Assembly (NCBI RefSeq): GCF_000633515.1 | Contig: NZ_AYMP01000023.1 | Coordinates: 1-64,000, forward strand | Direction of reading: 5' to 3' | Origin: Morganella morganii H1r | GTDB taxonomy: Bacteria > Pseudomonadota > Gammaproteobacteria > Enterobacterales > Enterobacteriaceae | Length of the DNA: 64,000 nt | Shown here: piece after piece, positions 9,153-20,811 of the stretch | How positions within the stretch are numbered: the first letter of the stretch is position 1 | How the letters are laid out: the number at the start of each line of letters is the position of its first letter | Position numbers and translations under genes: made by a program | The notes under the pieces: model-generated | The model's input: only the letters and a program-made list of their open reading frames with translations | The model's database searches: none | Told to the model about the DNA's origin: nothing

Positions 9153-10112
9153 TTAGCAGTAGCCGTAGCTCATCAGGCGCTCATAGCGGCGATTAGCCAG
9201 AGACTCGCTGTCCAGTTTATCCAGCTCTGCCAGATCAGACAGGATCTGTGCTTTCAGGGATGCGGCAACCGCTTCATAATCCCGGTGTGCGCCGCCCAGC
9301 GGCTCAGGGATCACATTGTCGATCAGTTTCAGTTCTTTCAGACGCGGCGCGGTGATACCCATCGCTTCTGCGGCGATCGGCGCTTTATCCGCGCTTTTCC
9401 ACAGAATCGAGGCACAGCCTTCCGGTGAAATGACAGAGTAAGTGCTGTATTGCAGCATATTCACTTTGTCACCGACCGCAATTGCCAGTGCGCCGCCGGA
9501 ACCGCCTTCCCCGACAACAGTACAGACAGTCGGTACTTTCAGGCGGGACATTTCACGCAGGTTACGGGCAATCGCCTCGGACTGGCCGCGCTCTTCCGCG
9601 CCCACGCCCGGATAGGCTCCCGGGGTGTCGATAAAGGTGATCACCGGCAGATTAAAGCGCTCTGCCAGTTCCATCAGACGCAGGGCTTTGCGGTAACCTT
9701 CCGGTGCCGGCATGCCGAAGTTACGGCGGATTTTTTCTTTGGTTTCACGGCCTTTCTGATGGCCGATAATCATCACCGGACGACCGTCCAGACGGGCAAT
9801 TCCGCCGACAATCGCTTTGTCATCCGCATATGCGCGGTCGCCTGCCAGTTCCTGAAAATCGGTAAAGATCAGTTTGACGTAATCCAGGGTATACGGACGA
9901 CGCGGATGGCGGGCCAGCTGAGCAATCTGCCAGGCACCCAGGTCAGCGAAAATCTTACGTGTCAGTTCCAGACTCTTCGCCCGTAAGCGTTCAACTTCTT
10001 CGTCAAGATTGATATCGAGTGATTCATCCTGGCGGCTGACCGCGGTCAGCGAATCAATTTTCGCCTCTAACTCGGCAATCGGCTGTTCAAAATCCAGAAA
10101 ATTAAGACTCAT
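9153..10112 (-). CDS. accA: Acetyl-CoA carboxylase carboxyltransferase subunit alpha
   Basis: AccA and AccD form the carboxyltransferase that passes CO2 from biotin to acetyl-CoA, giving malonyl-CoA in the first committed step of fatty acid synthesis. The 319-residue length equals that of E. coli AccA. The crotonase-type core is visible in the blocks [20 protein letters not shown] and [11 protein letters not shown], the latter an oxyanion-hole segment, and ends in [13 protein letters not shown] precedes the ATG. It lies 12 bases after dnaE as in E. coli; the E. coli ldcC and yaeR genes that separate accA from tilS are absent. Confidence 0.98.
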   Translation of the reverse strand: MSLNFLDFEQPIAELEAKIDSLTAVSRQDESLDINLDEEVERLRAKSLELTRKIFADLGAWQIAQLARHPRRPYTLDYVKLIFTDFQELAGDRAYADDKAIVGGIARLDGRPVMIIGHQKGRETKEKIRRNFGMPAPEGYRKALRLMELAERFNLPVITFIDTPGAYPGVGAEERGQSEAIARNLREMSRLKVPTVCTVVGEGGSGGALAIAVGDKVNMLQYSTYSVISPEGCASILWKSADKAPIAAEAMGITAPRLKELKLIDNVIPEPLGGAHRDYEAVAASLKAQILSDLAELDKLDSESLANRRYERLMSYGYC

Positions 10113-10124
10113 AATGTTCCTATT

Positions 10125-13100
10125 TTAGTCAAATTCTAATTCTACCTGCTCATTACCCAGCAGAGTCCGCAGATCCGTCAGAAGGGTATCCGTCGGGGTG
10201 ACCCGCCAGGTGGCACCGAAACGCATCCGCGCTCTGGCATCGTCCTTCTGGTAATAAAGGTGAACCGGTATTGTCCCGGAGCGGTGCGGTTCAAGGGCAC
10301 CGCGCAGCCGGTGCAGCAGTTGTTCGTCAATTTGCCCGTCCGTGAGCGAGATAGCAAGCCCGCGCGCATATTTTTCGCGTGCTTCGCTGATATCCAGCAG
10401 CTCCCTGACCACCATTTTAAGCCCGCCGCTGAAATCATCAAAGCTGACCTGCCCGGAGGCGATCAGAATGCGATCCTGTTCGAGCAGATGCTGGTAACGT
10501 TCCAGTGCATCGGAAAATAGCATAATTTCCAGCCGGCCGGAACGATCATCGAGGGTACAGACACCAATCCGGTTTCCCCGTTTGGTGGTGATCACCTTGG
10601 AAGCCAGCACCAGACCGACGACCGTGGTCATCTGACCACGCGGTGTCGGGTTAACATCTTTCAGACGTAAACCATGAGTATAGCGCTCAATTTCCTTCAG
10701 ATAACGGTTTATCGGATGTCCGGTAAGATACAGCCCGAGTGTTTCCCGTTCCCCTTCAAGGATAATTTCGTCCTGCCATTTCGGAATATTGGCATAAGAG
10801 CGCTCTACCTGCTCCGGTGCTTCCGCCAGTACCCCGAACATATCCGCCTGACCGGTGGCTTCCGCTTTGGCGTGCTGATCCGCAGCTTTCAGCGCATCCT
10901 CCAGTGAGGACATCAGCGCGGCGCGGTGCGGCCCCAGGCGGTCAAACGCGCCGGACATAATGAGTTTTTCCATTACGCGGCGGTTCAGTTTTTTGGTGTC
11001 CGTGCGGGCACACAAATCAAAAATATCCTTGAAATACCCGTCCTTGCGGGCTTCCAGAATTGCTTCGATCGGGCCTTCGCCGACGCCTTTAATCGCACCG
11101 ATACCATAGACTATCTCACCTTCATCATTGACATGGAAGTGATACAGCCCGCTGTTGATATCCGGCGGCAATACTTTCAGCCCCATCCGCCAGCATTCAT
11201 CCACCAGCCCGACGACTTTTTCGGTGTTATCCATATCCGCCGTCATCACGGCAGCCATAAATTCCGCCGGATAATGTGCCTTCAGCCACAGTGTCTGATA
11301 GGAAACCAGAGCGTAGGCAGCGGAGTGAGATTTGTTAAACCCGTAACCGGCGAATTTCTCCACCAGGTCAAAGATTTTCATGGACAGTTCGGCATCGACG
11401 CCGTTTTTCACCGCGCCCTCTTCAAATACCGAGCGCTGTTTTGCCATTTCTTCCGGCTTTTTCTTACCCATTGCACGGCGCAGCATATCCGCACCGCCCA
11501 GCGTATAGCCCGCCAGTACCTGGGCAATCTGCATCACCTGTTCCTGATAGAGGATGATGCCGTACGTCGGTTCCAGTACCGGTTGCAGGGATTCATGCTG
11601 CCATTCCACATCCGGGTAGGAAATAGCCTCACGTCCGTGTTTACGGTCAATAAAGTTATCCACCATGCCCGACTGCAGCGGGCCGGGACGGAACAGCGCC
11701 ACCAGGGCTATCATGTCTTCAAAGCTGTCCGGACGCAGACGTTTGATCAAATCCTTCATGCCGCGGGATTCAAGCTGGAAAACCGCTGTGGTTTCCGAGC
11801 GTTGCAGCATATCAAAGCTTTTCTGATCGTCGAGCGGGATAGCCGCGATATCCACCGGCGGCTTGCCTTTTTTCTCATTGCGCGGGTTAATCATCCCCAG
11901 CGCCCAGTCGATAATCGTCAGCGTACGCAGACCGAGGAAGTCAAACTTCACCAGACCGGCATATTCCACGTCGTTTTTATCAAACTGCGTGACCGGGTTA
12001 TTCCCTTCCGGGTCGCAGTAAAGCGGGGCGAAATCGGTAATTTTTGTCGGCGCGATCACCACACCACCGGCGTGTTTACCGGCGTTACGTGTCACCCCTT
12101 CCAGAATACGCGCCATGTCGATCAGCGCCCTGACTTCCTCATCGGCCTCATACACCTCGCCGAGCTGCGGCTCTGCGGCAAAGGCTTTTTCCAGTGTCAT
12201 ACCGGGATCCGGCGGCACCAGTTTGGAAATTCTGTCGACAAACCCGTAAGGATGCCCCAGCACGCGGCCGACATCGCGGATCACCGCTTTTGCCGCCATG
12301 GTACCGAAGGTAATAATCTGGGAAACAGCATCACGTCCGTACATTTCGGCCACGTGATCGATCACGCGGTCACGTTTTTCCATGCAGAAGTCGACGTCAA
12401 AGTCAGGCATGGAAACACGTTCCGGGTTCAGGAAGCGTTCGAACAGGAGGTCAAACTCCAGGGGATCCAGATCGGTGATTTTCAGGGAGTACGCCACCAG
12501 CGAACCGGCACCGGAACCACGTCCCGGCCCGACCGGTACATTGTTATCCTTCGACCACTGGATAAACTCCATCACGATCAGGAAGTAGCCGGGGAAGCCC
12601 ATCTGGTTAATCACTTTCAGTTCGACATCCAGACGTTCGTCATATTCCGGGCGGCGCTGTGCACGCACTTCCGGATCCGGGAACAGGAACGCCAGGCGCT
12701 CCTCCAGTCCCTCTTTCGATCGTTTGACCAGATAATCTTCTGTGCTCATATCCCCGGTCGGGAACTGCGGCAGGAAATACTCGCCGAGGCGGATAGTGAC
12801 GTTACAACGCTTAGCAATTTCGACGCTGTTCTGCAGTGCTTCCGGGATGTCGGCAAACAGCTCGCACATCTCGTCCTCACTGCGCAGATATTGCTGAGGG
12901 CTGTAGAGTTTCGGGCGTTTCGGATCCGCTAACGTATAGCCGTCATGAATGGCAACACGGATTTCATGGGCGTCAAAATCCTCACTGCTGATAAAGCGGA
13001 CATCATTGGTCGCCACCACCGGCAGGGATTTCTCTGTCGCCAGCTGTACAGCAGCATGCAGATAGCTTTCCTCATCCTGGCGGCCGGTGCGGATAAGCTC

Positions 13101-13604
13101 CAGATAGAAGCTGTCCGGGAAGTGGGTCTGCCAGAATTCCAGTGCCTGATCCACCAGCGCGCTGTTACCGCGCAGCAGGAATTTACCGACATCCCCTTTA
13201 CGTCCGCCGGAGAGAATAATCAGCCCGTCTTTGTGATTAACCAGCCAGTCGCGCTGAATGGCCGGTCCCTGAGCGCCATAGCCTTTCTGATAGGCTTCAG
13301 AGATAAGCAGGGTCAGGTTCTGATAACCGGTGTTATTGCGTGCCAGAATCGTGAGCGATGCCAGTTCGTCACCCAGCAGCTCACTTTCCATCAGGAAGTC
13401 CGCACCGACAATCGGTTTCACCCCGGCGCCGTGCGCACTGCCGTAAAATTTCACCAGCCCGCACAGGTTAGTGAAGTCCGTAATCGCCATCGCCGGCATA
13501 TTCATCGACGCCACTTTTTTGACCAGCGGGCCGGTTTTCGCCAGCCCGTCAATCATGGAATAGTCGCTGTGAATATTAAGATGAATAAAACGCGGTTCCG
13601 CCAT
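10125..13604 (-). CDS. dnaE: DNA polymerase III alpha subunit
   Basis: DnaE is the replicative polymerase. An N-terminal PHP domain begins with [13 protein letters not shown], the polymerase active-site aspartates lie in [14 protein letters not shown], and helix-hairpin-helix, OB-fold and tau-binding regions follow. The open frame extends upstream to 13655. I chose ATG 13604 because GAGG lies 7 to 10 bases before it and [16 protein letters not shown] aligns with the E. coli N-terminus, giving 1159 residues against 1160. The stop of rnhB is 11 bases upstream, and accA follows after 12 bases. Confidence 0.97.
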   Translation of the reverse strand: MAEPRFIHLNIHSDYSMIDGLAKTGPLVKKVASMNMPAMAITDFTNLCGLVKFYGSAHGAGVKPIVGADFLMESELLGDELASLTILARNNTGYQNLTLLISEAYQKGYGAQGPAIQRDWLVNHKDGLIILSGGRKGDVGKFLLRGNSALVDQALEFWQTHFPDSFYLELIRTGRQDEESYLHAAVQLATEKSLPVVATNDVRFISSEDFDAHEIRVAIHDGYTLADPKRPKLYSPQQYLRSEDEMCELFADIPEALQNSVEIAKRCNVTIRLGEYFLPQFPTGDMSTEDYLVKRSKEGLEERLAFLFPDPEVRAQRRPEYDERLDVELKVINQMGFPGYFLIVMEFIQWSKDNNVPVGPGRGSGAGSLVAYSLKITDLDPLEFDLLFERFLNPERVSMPDFDVDFCMEKRDRVIDHVAEMYGRDAVSQIITFGTMAAKAVIRDVGRVLGHPYGFVDRISKLVPPDPGMTLEKAFAAEPQLGEVYEADEEVRALIDMARILEGVTRNAGKHAGGVVIAPTKITDFAPLYCDPEGNNPVTQFDKNDVEYAGLVKFDFLGLRTLTIIDWALGMINPRNEKKGKPPVDIAAIPLDDQKSFDMLQRSETTAVFQLESRGMKDLIKRLRPDSFEDMIALVALFRPGPLQSGMVDNFIDRKHGREAISYPDVEWQHESLQPVLEPTYGIILYQEQVMQIAQVLAGYTLGGADMLRRAMGKKKPEEMAKQRSVFEEGAVKNGVDAELSMKIFDLVEKFAGYGFNKSHSAAYALVSYQTLWLKAHYPAEFMAAVMTADMDNTEKVVGLVDECWRMGLKVLPPDINSGLYHFHVNDEGEIVYGIGAIKGVGEGPIEAILEARKDGYFKDIFDLCARTDTKKLNRRVMEKLIMSGAFDRLGPHRAALMSSLEDALKAADQHAKAEATGQADMFGVLAEAPEQVERSYANIPKWQDEIILEGERETLGLYLTGHPINRYLKEIERYTHGLRLKDVNPTPRGQMTTVVGLVLASKVITTKRGNRIGVCTLDDRSGRLEIMLFSDALERYQHLLEQDRILIASGQVSFDDFSGGLKMVVRELLDISEAREKYARGLAISLTDGQIDEQLLHRLRGALEPHRSGTIPVHLYYQKDDARARMRFGATWRVTPTDTLLTDLRTLLGNEQVELEFD

Positions 13605-13614
13605 TACGCCATCC

Positions 13615-14211
13615 TCACTGACTGATACCGGCCAGCGCACGGCGGACCGGGCCAAAACTGGTTCGGTGATGCTCTGTCACCCCATACTGCGCCAGCATTT
13701 CAAGATGCAGCGCCGTCGGGTAACCTTTGTGTTTTGCAAATCCGTACTGCGGAAATTGTTTATCCAGCTCTGCCATTTCGCGATCCCGCGTGACTTTTGC
13801 CAGTATCGATGCCGCACTGATTTCCGGCACAAGTCCGTCGCCTTTGATCACCGCCTGAGCAGGAACGCCGAAATCCGGCGCTTTATTACCATCCACCAGA
13901 ACAAATCCCGGACGTACCGGTAACCCGGCAACCGCCCGCTGCATCGCCAGGAATGTGGCCTGCAAAATATTGATTTGATCAATTTCAGCCGCTTCCGCGC
14001 GGCCTATGCTCCAGTACAGCGCCTTTTCCTGAATTTCAGCAAACAGCCGCTCACGTTTTTTCTCTGTGAGCTTTTTGGAATCCACCAGACCGTCGATCGG
14101 GTTCTGCGGATCAAGAATAACGGCGGCGGTTACCACCGCACCGACCAGCGGCCCGCGGCCGACTTCATCGACACCGGCAATCAGTGCCGCGTCCGGATAA
14201 ACAAAATCCAT
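13615..14211 (-). CDS. rnhB: Ribonuclease HII
   Basis: RNase HII cleaves RNA in RNA-DNA hybrids and removes single ribonucleotides misincorporated in DNA. The active-site block [12 protein letters not shown] starts at about residue 13, followed by [11 protein letters not shown] and a conserved aspartate in LVDGNKAPD. The length of 198 residues is normal. The ATG at 14211 overlaps the lpxB stop by one base (TAATG), indicating coupling. It is followed by dnaE, the same order as in E. coli. Confidence 0.97.
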   Translation of the reverse strand: MDFVYPDAALIAGVDEVGRGPLVGAVVTAAVILDPQNPIDGLVDSKKLTEKKRERLFAEIQEKALYWSIGRAEAAEIDQINILQATFLAMQRAVAGLPVRPGFVLVDGNKAPDFGVPAQAVIKGDGLVPEISAASILAKVTRDREMAELDKQFPQYGFAKHKGYPTALHLEMLAQYGVTEHHRTSFGPVRRALAGISQ

Positions 14212-15365
14212 TAATTACTCGCTATATCTGATACGGCCTGTGCCGCCTGATTATCCGCATCAAGACGGATCTTCTGATGGAGTTCCAGGAAGGTTTCTCT
14301 GAGTTTATCCACGGCTTCACCGCCCTGCAGCAGCGGCAGCAGTGCATTTGCCAGCAGATCACTGCGGCACTCATCCTGTAACAGTTCCGGCACGATTTCG
14401 CGCCCTGCCAGCAGGTTCGGCAGTGACACATACGGGGTTTTGACCAGCCGTTTCGCCAGCCAGAACGTGAACGGCTTCATGCGGTAGCCCACGACCATCG
14501 GGCATTTCGCCAGCATGCACTCCAGTGCTGCCGTGCCTGATGCCAGCAGTGCGGCATCCGAGGCAATCATGGCATCACGGGCACGACCATCAAGCAGATG
14601 CACATCCAGTTCCGGCGCAATTTCCTGTTTGATAGCTTCAAACTCAGCCCGGCGTTTGGCATTCACCAGCGGCACCACAATCTGTAAATCCGGCAGAGAT
14701 TGCCGCAGCAGTTGCGCGGTTTTCAGGAAATCGCCGCTGAGCATCGAGACTTCCGCGTGACGGCTGCCCGGCAGTATTGCCAGACACGGCGCGGACGGAT
14801 CCAGCCCCAGTGCGTCACGGGCAGCGGCTTTATCCGGCTGCAACGGCAGCGCATCCGCCATGGTATGGCCGATAAAACGGCACGGCACATTATATTTGTC
14901 GTAAAACGCTTTTTCGAACGGCAGGAAAGCCAGCACCAGATTGGTCGCTTTGGCGATTTTAAAGACCCGGTTCTGCCGCCATGCCCAGACTGACGGGCTG
15001 ACATAGTGGATCGTTTTGATCCCGGAAGATTTTAACCGTCCTTCCAGGGTGATATTGAAATCCGGCGCATCAATGCCGACAAAAACATCCGGTTTCAGTT
15101 CACGGAAGCGGCGGGTGAGATCACGGCGGATGGAGAGCAGACGCGGCAGACGCCCCAGCACTTCCACAATGCCCATCACCGCCAGTTCTTCCATTTCATA
15201 CCAGGTTTCACAGCCTTCCGCCTGCATCAGCGGACCGGCAACCCCGGTGAAACGAACATCCGGATATTTTTCTTTCAGTGCGCGCATTAAACCTGCGCCG
15301 AGAATATCGCCGGAGGTTTCTCCGGCGACAATACCTATCGTGAGCGGACGAGGTGATACCGACAT
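14211..15365 (-). CDS. lpxB: Lipid-A-disaccharide synthase
   Basis: LpxB is a GT19 glycosyltransferase at the inner membrane. It condenses UDP-2,3-diacylglucosamine with lipid X to form the lipid A disaccharide. The N-terminal block [21 protein letters not shown] and later [11 protein letters not shown] and LPGSRHAEV are characteristic. The length is 384 residues. GGGGG lies 5 bases before the ATG. It follows lpxA after 14 bases and is coupled to rnhB. Confidence 0.98.
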   Translation of the reverse strand: MSVSPRPLTIGIVAGETSGDILGAGLMRALKEKYPDVRFTGVAGPLMQAEGCETWYEMEELAVMGIVEVLGRLPRLLSIRRDLTRRFRELKPDVFVGIDAPDFNITLEGRLKSSGIKTIHYVSPSVWAWRQNRVFKIAKATNLVLAFLPFEKAFYDKYNVPCRFIGHTMADALPLQPDKAAARDALGLDPSAPCLAILPGSRHAEVSMLSGDFLKTAQLLRQSLPDLQIVVPLVNAKRRAEFEAIKQEIAPELDVHLLDGRARDAMIASDAALLASGTAALECMLAKCPMVVGYRMKPFTFWLAKRLVKTPYVSLPNLLAGREIVPELLQDECRSDLLANALLPLLQGGEAVDKLRETFLELHQKIRLDADNQAAQAVSDIASN

Positions 15366-15379
15366 GGCAGCCCCCGCAA

Positions 15380-16171
15380 TTACGGACGGATGATCCCGCG
15401 TTCAGCGGTATCCAGGAAGTCAGCGAAGGTTTTTACATGGACATTTTCTTTCGCCAGTTCAGCTAACTGCACTTTGGCTTCTGCCAGCGTCAGATTACTG
15501 CGGTACAGGACTTTATAGGCATTCTGTAACGCACTGATATCGTCTTTATCAAAACCACGGCGTTTGAGGCCGATAGCATTGAGGCCGAAAGCAGTCACAT
15601 GGTTACCCTGCGCGATTAAGAACGGCGGGATATCCTGTGCCACTCCGGAACAGCCGCCGACCATCACGTGCTCACCGATACGGCAGAACTGATGAACCGC
15701 CGATAAGCCACCCAGGATGACATAATCATCCAGCGTGACATGACCCGCCAGGGTTCCGTTGTTGGCAATGATGCAATGGTTACCGATCACACAGTCGTGA
15801 GCAACATGAGCATTGATCATCAGCAGGTTGTCGTTACCGATACGGGTAACGCCGGTGTCCTGCGCGGTGCCGCGATGAATAGTCACACTTTCGCGGATAC
15901 GGTTACGATCACCGATCTCTACGCGGGTCGGTTCACCTTTGTATTTCAGATCCTGGTTTATCTCACCAATGGAGGCAAACTGGAAAATCTGGTTATCACG
16001 ACCAATTTTGGTATGACCATTAATCACAACATGGGACTTGATTTCAGTCCCTTCACCGATCTCAACATCCGCACCAATACAGCAGAAAGGACCGATGGTG
16101 ACATTGGCACCAATAACGGCACCGTCTTCGATAATGGAAGACGGGTGAATCCGGGCGGTTTTATCGATCAT
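15380..16171 (-). CDS. lpxA: UDP-N-acetylglucosamine acyltransferase
   Basis: LpxA transfers a 3-hydroxyacyl chain from ACP to UDP-GlcNAc, the first step of lipid A synthesis. The left-handed beta-helix is built from hexapeptide repeats over about residues 1-190. The catalytic-histidine region lies in [16 protein letters not shown], and a helical C-terminal domain follows. Its 263 residues match E. coli plus one. Its ribosome-binding site GAGGGG lies in the last codons of fabZ, 3 bases upstream. Confidence 0.98.
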   Translation of the reverse strand: MIDKTARIHPSSIIEDGAVIGANVTIGPFCCIGADVEIGEGTEIKSHVVINGHTKIGRDNQIFQFASIGEINQDLKYKGEPTRVEIGDRNRIRESVTIHRGTAQDTGVTRIGNDNLLMINAHVAHDCVIGNHCIIANNGTLAGHVTLDDYVILGGLSAVHQFCRIGEHVMVGGCSGVAQDIPPFLIAQGNHVTAFGLNAIGLKRRGFDKDDISALQNAYKVLYRSNLTLAEAKVQLAELAKENVHVKTFADFLDTAERGIIRP

Positions 16172-16174
16172 TTA

Positions 16175-16627
16175 TTACCCCTCACGGCGGCGTGCACACA
16201 TCATGGTCGCTTCGCAGGCAACTTCTCCGTCAACTTTCGCAACACCCGTGAAACGGGCAACGCCGCGGCGTTCCTTATGGAAAGTCACTTCGAGGATCAT
16301 CTGGTCTCCCGGCAGTACCGGGCGTTTGAAGCGGCAATCATCGATGGCGGCAAAATAATACAGTTCGCCCGGCTCTAATTTACCCAGGCTTTTGAATGCC
16401 AGAATGCCGGTGGCCTGCGCCATGGCTTCCAGAATCAGAACGCCCGGAAAAATCGGTTTGCCCGGGAAGTGCCCCTGGAAGAACGGCTCATTGAACGATA
16501 CGTTTTTCACGGCACGTAAAAATTTACCTTCTTCAAAATCCAGCACGCGATCCACTAATAAAAACGGATACCGGTGCGGAAGAAGCTCTAAAATTTCATC
16601 AATTTTGAGAGTATGGTTGTCACTCAT
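16175..16627 (-). CDS. fabZ: 3-hydroxyacyl-[acyl-carrier-protein] dehydratase
   Basis: FabZ dehydrates 3-hydroxyacyl-ACP in fatty acid elongation and competes with lipid A synthesis for 3-hydroxymyristoyl-ACP. The hot-dog fold carries the catalytic histidine in [13 protein letters not shown] and the catalytic glutamate in LILEAMAQA. The 150-residue length is standard. Placement between lpxD and lpxA is conserved in enterobacteria and ties fatty-acid and LPS supply together. Confidence 0.98.
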   Translation of the reverse strand: MSDNHTLKIDEILELLPHRYPFLLVDRVLDFEEGKFLRAVKNVSFNEPFFQGHFPGKPIFPGVLILEAMAQATGILAFKSLGKLEPGELYYFAAIDDCRFKRPVLPGDQMILEVTFHKERRGVARFTGVAKVDGEVACEATMMCARRREG

Positions 16628-16672
16628 CAGAATACTCTTCCTGTCTCTTTGTCATATGTCTTATTAATAACA

Positions 16673-16707
16673 CGGCCTGCTATACCCGTCACGCGGTTAG
16701 CAGGCCG
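16673..16707 (-). other. Hairpin between lpxD and fabZ
   Basis: A perfect 10-bp stem, CGGCCTGCTA (16673-16682) with TAGCAGGCCG (16698-16707), encloses a 15-base loop in the 103-base gap between lpxD and fabZ. No T-run follows on the minus strand, so it does not look like an intrinsic terminator. It may affect mRNA processing or stability. Confidence 0.5.
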
Positions 16708-16730
16708 CAAAAATACCGCAAAATGCGCTG

Positions 16731-17759
16731 TTATTTATCGTCGTTATCCAGCTGCCGCTCGACCGCCTTGAGGCGTTTATTCATTTCGCTGATGTTCATC
16801 ACCAGCGCGGCAGTTTTACGCCATGTTTTATTCGGCTGTAACGGAATACCGGAAGAGTATACACCCGGTTCGGTGATAGGCCGCATTACCATGCCCATGC
16901 CTGTCACGACGACGCGATCGCAGATTTCCATATGACCATTAATGACGCTTGCTCCGCCAATCATACAGTTGCGGCCGATTTTCAGGCTCCCGGCCATAAT
17001 CACACCACCGGCTACTGCCGTGTTGTCGCCGATTATGACGTTATGGGCGATCTGGCACTGGTTATCAATGATAACACCATTACCGATTACCGTATTTTCT
17101 AATGCACCACGGTCGATAGTGGTACAGGAGCCGATTTCAACCCGGTCACCGATAATGACGGAACCCAGCTGAGGGATTTTAACCCACTGACCGCGATCGT
17201 TGGCATAACCGAATCCGTCCGCACCGATAACGGTGTTGGAATGAACCAGGCAGCCTTCGCCAATCACAATCCCGTGGTACACGGTGACATTTGCCCAGAT
17301 ACGGGTTTTGGCACCGATAGTGGTATTTTTGCCGACAAACGATCCTGCGCCGATGATAACATCGTCACCCAGGACAACGCCGGACTCAATGACAGCATTC
17401 GCACCGACCGACACATTGGCCCCGAGAGAGGCGGACGGGTCAATCACCGCAGACGGATGGATATTCTCAGCCGGAGCCGGTGTGGTATCCATAATCTGCG
17501 CCATATGCGCATACGCCAGGTACGGGTCTTTCACCACAAGGGCGGCGACCTGACAAAACGGTAAATCGTCTTCACGCAATACCACAGCACCCGCCTGACA
17601 ACCGGCCAGTTTTTCCCGGTAACGGGCATCAGACAGAAAGGTAATTTGCCCGCTGTTTGCTGAATGCATAGGCGCGATACCGGTGATGACAAGATCGCCA
17701 TCACCGTGTAACGTTGCATTCAACTGCTGAGCGAGATCAGCTAATCGAATGGAAGACAT
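16731..17759 (-). CDS. lpxD: UDP-3-O-(3-hydroxymyristoyl)glucosamine N-acyltransferase
   Basis: LpxD adds the second acyl chain (N-linked) in lipid A synthesis. An N-terminal uridine-binding domain (about residues 1-100) precedes a left-handed beta-helix of hexapeptide repeats such as [20 protein letters not shown]; the catalytic His lies in [17 protein letters not shown]-terminal helix follows. The 342-residue length matches E. coli. It starts 3 bases after the skp stop and is part of the conserved bamA-skp-lpxD-fabZ-lpxA-lpxB run. Confidence 0.98.
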   Translation of the reverse strand: MSSIRLADLAQQLNATLHGDGDLVITGIAPMHSANSGQITFLSDARYREKLAGCQAGAVVLREDDLPFCQVAALVVKDPYLAYAHMAQIMDTTPAPAENIHPSAVIDPSASLGANVSVGANAVIESGVVLGDDVIIGAGSFVGKNTTIGAKTRIWANVTVYHGIVIGEGCLVHSNTVIGADGFGYANDRGQWVKIPQLGSVIIGDRVEIGSCTTIDRGALENTVIGNGVIIDNQCQIAHNVIIGDNTAVAGGVIMAGSLKIGRNCMIGGASVINGHMEICDRVVVTGMGMVMRPITEPGVYSSGIPLQPNKTWRKTAALVMNISEMNKRLKAVERQLDNDDK

Positions 17760-17762
17760 TAA

Positions 17763-18263
17763 TTATTTAACCTGTTTCAGAACATCAGCAGTGATATCAA
17801 TGCCGGAAACTGAGTAAGCAACTGCGTTAGCATCGATCACAACGTCATATCCGCCTTTTGAAGCAACAGATTTCACTGCATCTTCAACACGCTTCATGAC
17901 TTTGTTGCGCTCTTCCATCTGACGTTTCTGGAAATCCTGGTCAAATGCCTGGGCTTTTTTCGCGAAGTCAGCACGTTTGGTGTCGAATTCACCGGCCAGT
18001 TTCTGACGCTCGCTGTCTTTCATGGTCGCGCCGTCTTTCTGCAGTTTCTGAGCACGGGTCTGCAGATCTTTTTCTAAACTCTGCAGTTCAGTACCGCGGC
18101 TTTTGAATTCGCTTTCCAGTTGTTTTGCTGCCGCTTCACGGCCCGGCATTTTCTGGACAACTTCACCGATATTGACAACCGCGATCTTGTCAGCAGCCTG
18201 AGCAGCACCGGCAGACATCGCTAATACCATACCCACGCTGGCAGCAGTTAATAACTTTTTCAC
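17763..18263 (-). CDS. skp: Periplasmic chaperone for outer-membrane proteins
   Basis: Skp (OmpH) is a trimeric periplasmic chaperone that holds unfolded outer-membrane proteins on their way to the Bam complex. A Sec signal peptide ends at AAQA-ADK near residue 23, and the rest is largely charged, tentacle-like coiled coil. The start codon is GTG at 18263, preceded by AAGGGG 7 bases upstream, and the frame begins with a typical MKKLL-type signal. At 166 residues it is slightly longer than E. coli Skp (161). Confidence 0.97.
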   Translation of the reverse strand: MKKLLTAASVGMVLAMSAGAAQAADKIAVVNIGEVVQKMPGREAAAKQLESEFKSRGTELQSLEKDLQTRAQKLQKDGATMKDSERQKLAGEFDTKRADFAKKAQAFDQDFQKRQMEERNKVMKRVEDAVKSVASKGGYDVVIDANAVAYSVSGIDITADVLKQVK

Positions 18264-18373
18264 AATAAAACCCCTTAAACACCATTTACTGGTTGGATAT
18301 TAAACCCAATGGTAAAGATTCCCTTTGCACACTGAGCGTACTGGTTATTACGCATGGTAACCCTGTACTGCAA

Positions 18374-20770
18374 TTACCAGGTCTTACCGATATTAAACTG
18401 GAACTGTTCTGTCCGGTCACCCTGGTAGTCTTTGATTGGTTTCGCATACGAGAAGACCAATGGTCCGAGCGGAGAAATCCACTGGAACGCGACACCGGTG
18501 GAAACACGGATGTTCCCTGCTTTGCTGTAATCAGGAATACCATACTTCTGCATAAGCTCAGTATTGTCCCAATTGGTATCCCACACTGTACCGGCATCCA
18601 CAAAGAGTGATGTGCGGACAGAATTCGTGTATTTTTCGTCGATAAACGGTGTCGGTGTAATCAGTTCCATACTGGCCACCGCCATCGCGTTACCCCCGAT
18701 AGCATCACGGGACGGGCTGTCGCTGCGTAACTTATCGGATGACCCGTCATAATAAACGGCTTTCGGACCGATGGTATTCGAACGGAAACCACGGACGGTA
18801 CCGGAACCACCGGCATAGAAGTTCTCATAGAACGGCAGTTCTTTGCCGCCGAGACCATCACCGAAGCCTAAACGACCGCGTCCCATCACAACCCAGCTGC
18901 CGTTTTCGTCAATCGGGTAGTAACCGGTGGTATCGGCGATCAATTTATAGTATTCGTTATCAGAGCCCGGAACTGTGACTTTCGCACTCACGGTGGATTT
19001 CACACCGGAGGTCGGGAAGTAACCACGGTCGAGGTTGTTATAAACCCACGCAGTTGTCAGGGTAAAGTCATCGGCACGGAATTCCGCACGATCTTTATAG
19101 TTCGGCTCTTCACCCATTGAGTGCAGGTAGCGCCACATATTAACCTGTGGTTCCATACGTGACAGGGTGTTATGCACATAACCCAGGCCTAAACGGAGAG
19201 AGTTGTTTTCGTTGATCGGGAAGCCGAGCGTTCCGTCCACACCATAGGTTTTGTTGGTGTAACCGGACAAGTCCGCATCATCCGCACGGAAGTCGTTGTA
19301 GAAAATACGGCCGCCGAGACTCACACCATCAACCGTGAAGAACGGGTCAGTCAGTGACAGTTCAGCGTACGTTGAGTAGTCGTTCTTACTGGCGTTCGCA
19401 CCAACCTGATAACCGGTACCTAACCAGTTATCCTGGGTGACACCCACCTGGAAGCTGACGCCGCTCTCTGTACCGAAGCCCACACCAAAGTTCAGGGAAC
19501 CGGTGTTACGCTCTTTGACTTTATAGACGACATCGACCTGATCCGGAACACCCGGCACACGCTGGGTTTCCACTTCAACGGTTTCAAAGTAACCGGTACG
19601 GTTCAGACGCTCTTTACCGGCTTCAACCAGATCGTTACCCAGCCATGCCCCTTCCATCTGACGCATTTCACGGCGCAGAACGGAGTCTTTACTCACGTCG
19701 TTACCGGCGAAACGGATCTGGCGGACATAGAAACGGTTACCGGCATCCACATTCACATGCAGAACCACGGTTTTATCGGCTTCATTAATTTCCGGCTGGG
19801 TCATGACGCGCGGATACGCATAGCCGTAACGGCCGAGCATATTTTTGACATCATTCTCCATTTTGGTGACCTGAGCACCATTATAGAGTGAACCCGGCTC
19901 AATGGCGGTCAGCTCGGTGATTTCCGCAGAGTGACCGGCCGTTTCACCCGCAACCTGAACACCGGCAATCTGATACTGATCGCCTTCGGTCACGTTGATG
20001 GTGATATAAATCCCTTTTTTGTCCGGCGTCAGGCTGACCTGAGTCGAATCAATATTGAATTTCGCGTAACCGCGATCCAGATAGAAGCTGCGCAGGGTTT
20101 CAAGGTCACCGGCCAGTTTTTGTTTCTGGTATTTCTGGTCAGCCGCCAGGTTCCACCACGGTACATCATCACGCAGCTGGAAACGGTTAACCAGTTCAGC
20201 CGTGGTAAACTGTGTGTTACCGACGATATTGATTTGCTGAATAGTCGCGGAAACCCCTTCCGCAAAGACGAATTTCACATCAATACGGTTGCGCGGCAGT
20301 GGTGTGACAACGGCTTTTACTGTTGCGTTGTACTTACCGACACTGTGATAGAAATCTTCCAGCCCCTTTTCAATGTTTGACAGCATCGTCCGGTCAAGGG
20401 CTTCCCCGACGCGGATACGGGATGCTTCTAGGTTCTGTTTGAGCATGTCGTCCTTCACGGATTTGTTACCCGAGAAGGTGATATTTGCAATGGTCGGACG
20501 TTCCTTCACCTGAACCAGCAGTACATTACCTTCACGCAGGACACGGACATCTTCAAAGTTACCTGTCGCGAACAGTGCGCGAATGGTACGCCCGATATCC
20601 TCATCACTGGCCGTGTCGCCGACACGGACAGGCATGTTCAGTAATGCAGCACCAACGGCGACGCGCTGAAGACCTTCAAACTGAATGTCCTGAACCACGA
20701 ATCCGTCTGAACCGTATGCAGTGAAGCTGCCAAGCAGCAGCGACGCTATGAGCAACTTTTTCATCGCCAT
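18374..20770 (-). CDS. bamA: Outer-membrane protein assembly factor BamA
   Basis: BamA is the essential insertase of the Bam complex, which folds beta-barrel proteins into the outer membrane. A signal peptide (cleavage near TAYG-SDG) is followed by five POTRA domains over about residues 24-420. A C-terminal 16-strand barrel carries the conserved loop-6 motif VRGF within [14 protein letters not shown] and ends in FNIGKTW with a terminal aromatic residue. The length of 798 residues is a little below E. coli (810). The main shortening is in extracellular loop 6, which lacks the cysteine-containing stretch of E. coli. Confidence 0.98.
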   Translation of the reverse strand: MAMKKLLIASLLLGSFTAYGSDGFVVQDIQFEGLQRVAVGAALLNMPVRVGDTASDEDIGRTIRALFATGNFEDVRVLREGNVLLVQVKERPTIANITFSGNKSVKDDMLKQNLEASRIRVGEALDRTMLSNIEKGLEDFYHSVGKYNATVKAVVTPLPRNRIDVKFVFAEGVSATIQQINIVGNTQFTTAELVNRFQLRDDVPWWNLAADQKYQKQKLAGDLETLRSFYLDRGYAKFNIDSTQVSLTPDKKGIYITINVTEGDQYQIAGVQVAGETAGHSAEITELTAIEPGSLYNGAQVTKMENDVKNMLGRYGYAYPRVMTQPEINEADKTVVLHVNVDAGNRFYVRQIRFAGNDVSKDSVLRREMRQMEGAWLGNDLVEAGKERLNRTGYFETVEVETQRVPGVPDQVDVVYKVKERNTGSLNFGVGFGTESGVSFQVGVTQDNWLGTGYQVGANASKNDYSTYAELSLTDPFFTVDGVSLGGRIFYNDFRADDADLSGYTNKTYGVDGTLGFPINENNSLRLGLGYVHNTLSRMEPQVNMWRYLHSMGEEPNYKDRAEFRADDFTLTTAWVYNNLDRGYFPTSGVKSTVSAKVTVPGSDNEYYKLIADTTGYYPIDENGSWVVMGRGRLGFGDGLGGKELPFYENFYAGGSGTVRGFRSNTIGPKAVYYDGSSDKLRSDSPSRDAIGGNAMAVASMELITPTPFIDEKYTNSVRTSLFVDAGTVWDTNWDNTELMQKYGIPDYSKAGNIRVSTGVAFQWISPLGPLVFSYAKPIKDYQGDRTEQFQFNIGKTW

Positions 20771-20811
20771 CGTTGTTATGCGTTTTCCTTACCGGTCCCG
20801 GTCTTCTTTAA

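Noticed and set aside
10926-12932. 668-codon plus-strand open frame opposite dnaE
   Set aside because: It lies wholly antisense to a certain dnaE gene, has no ribosome-binding site or family resemblance, and results from codon bias in the minus-strand gene.
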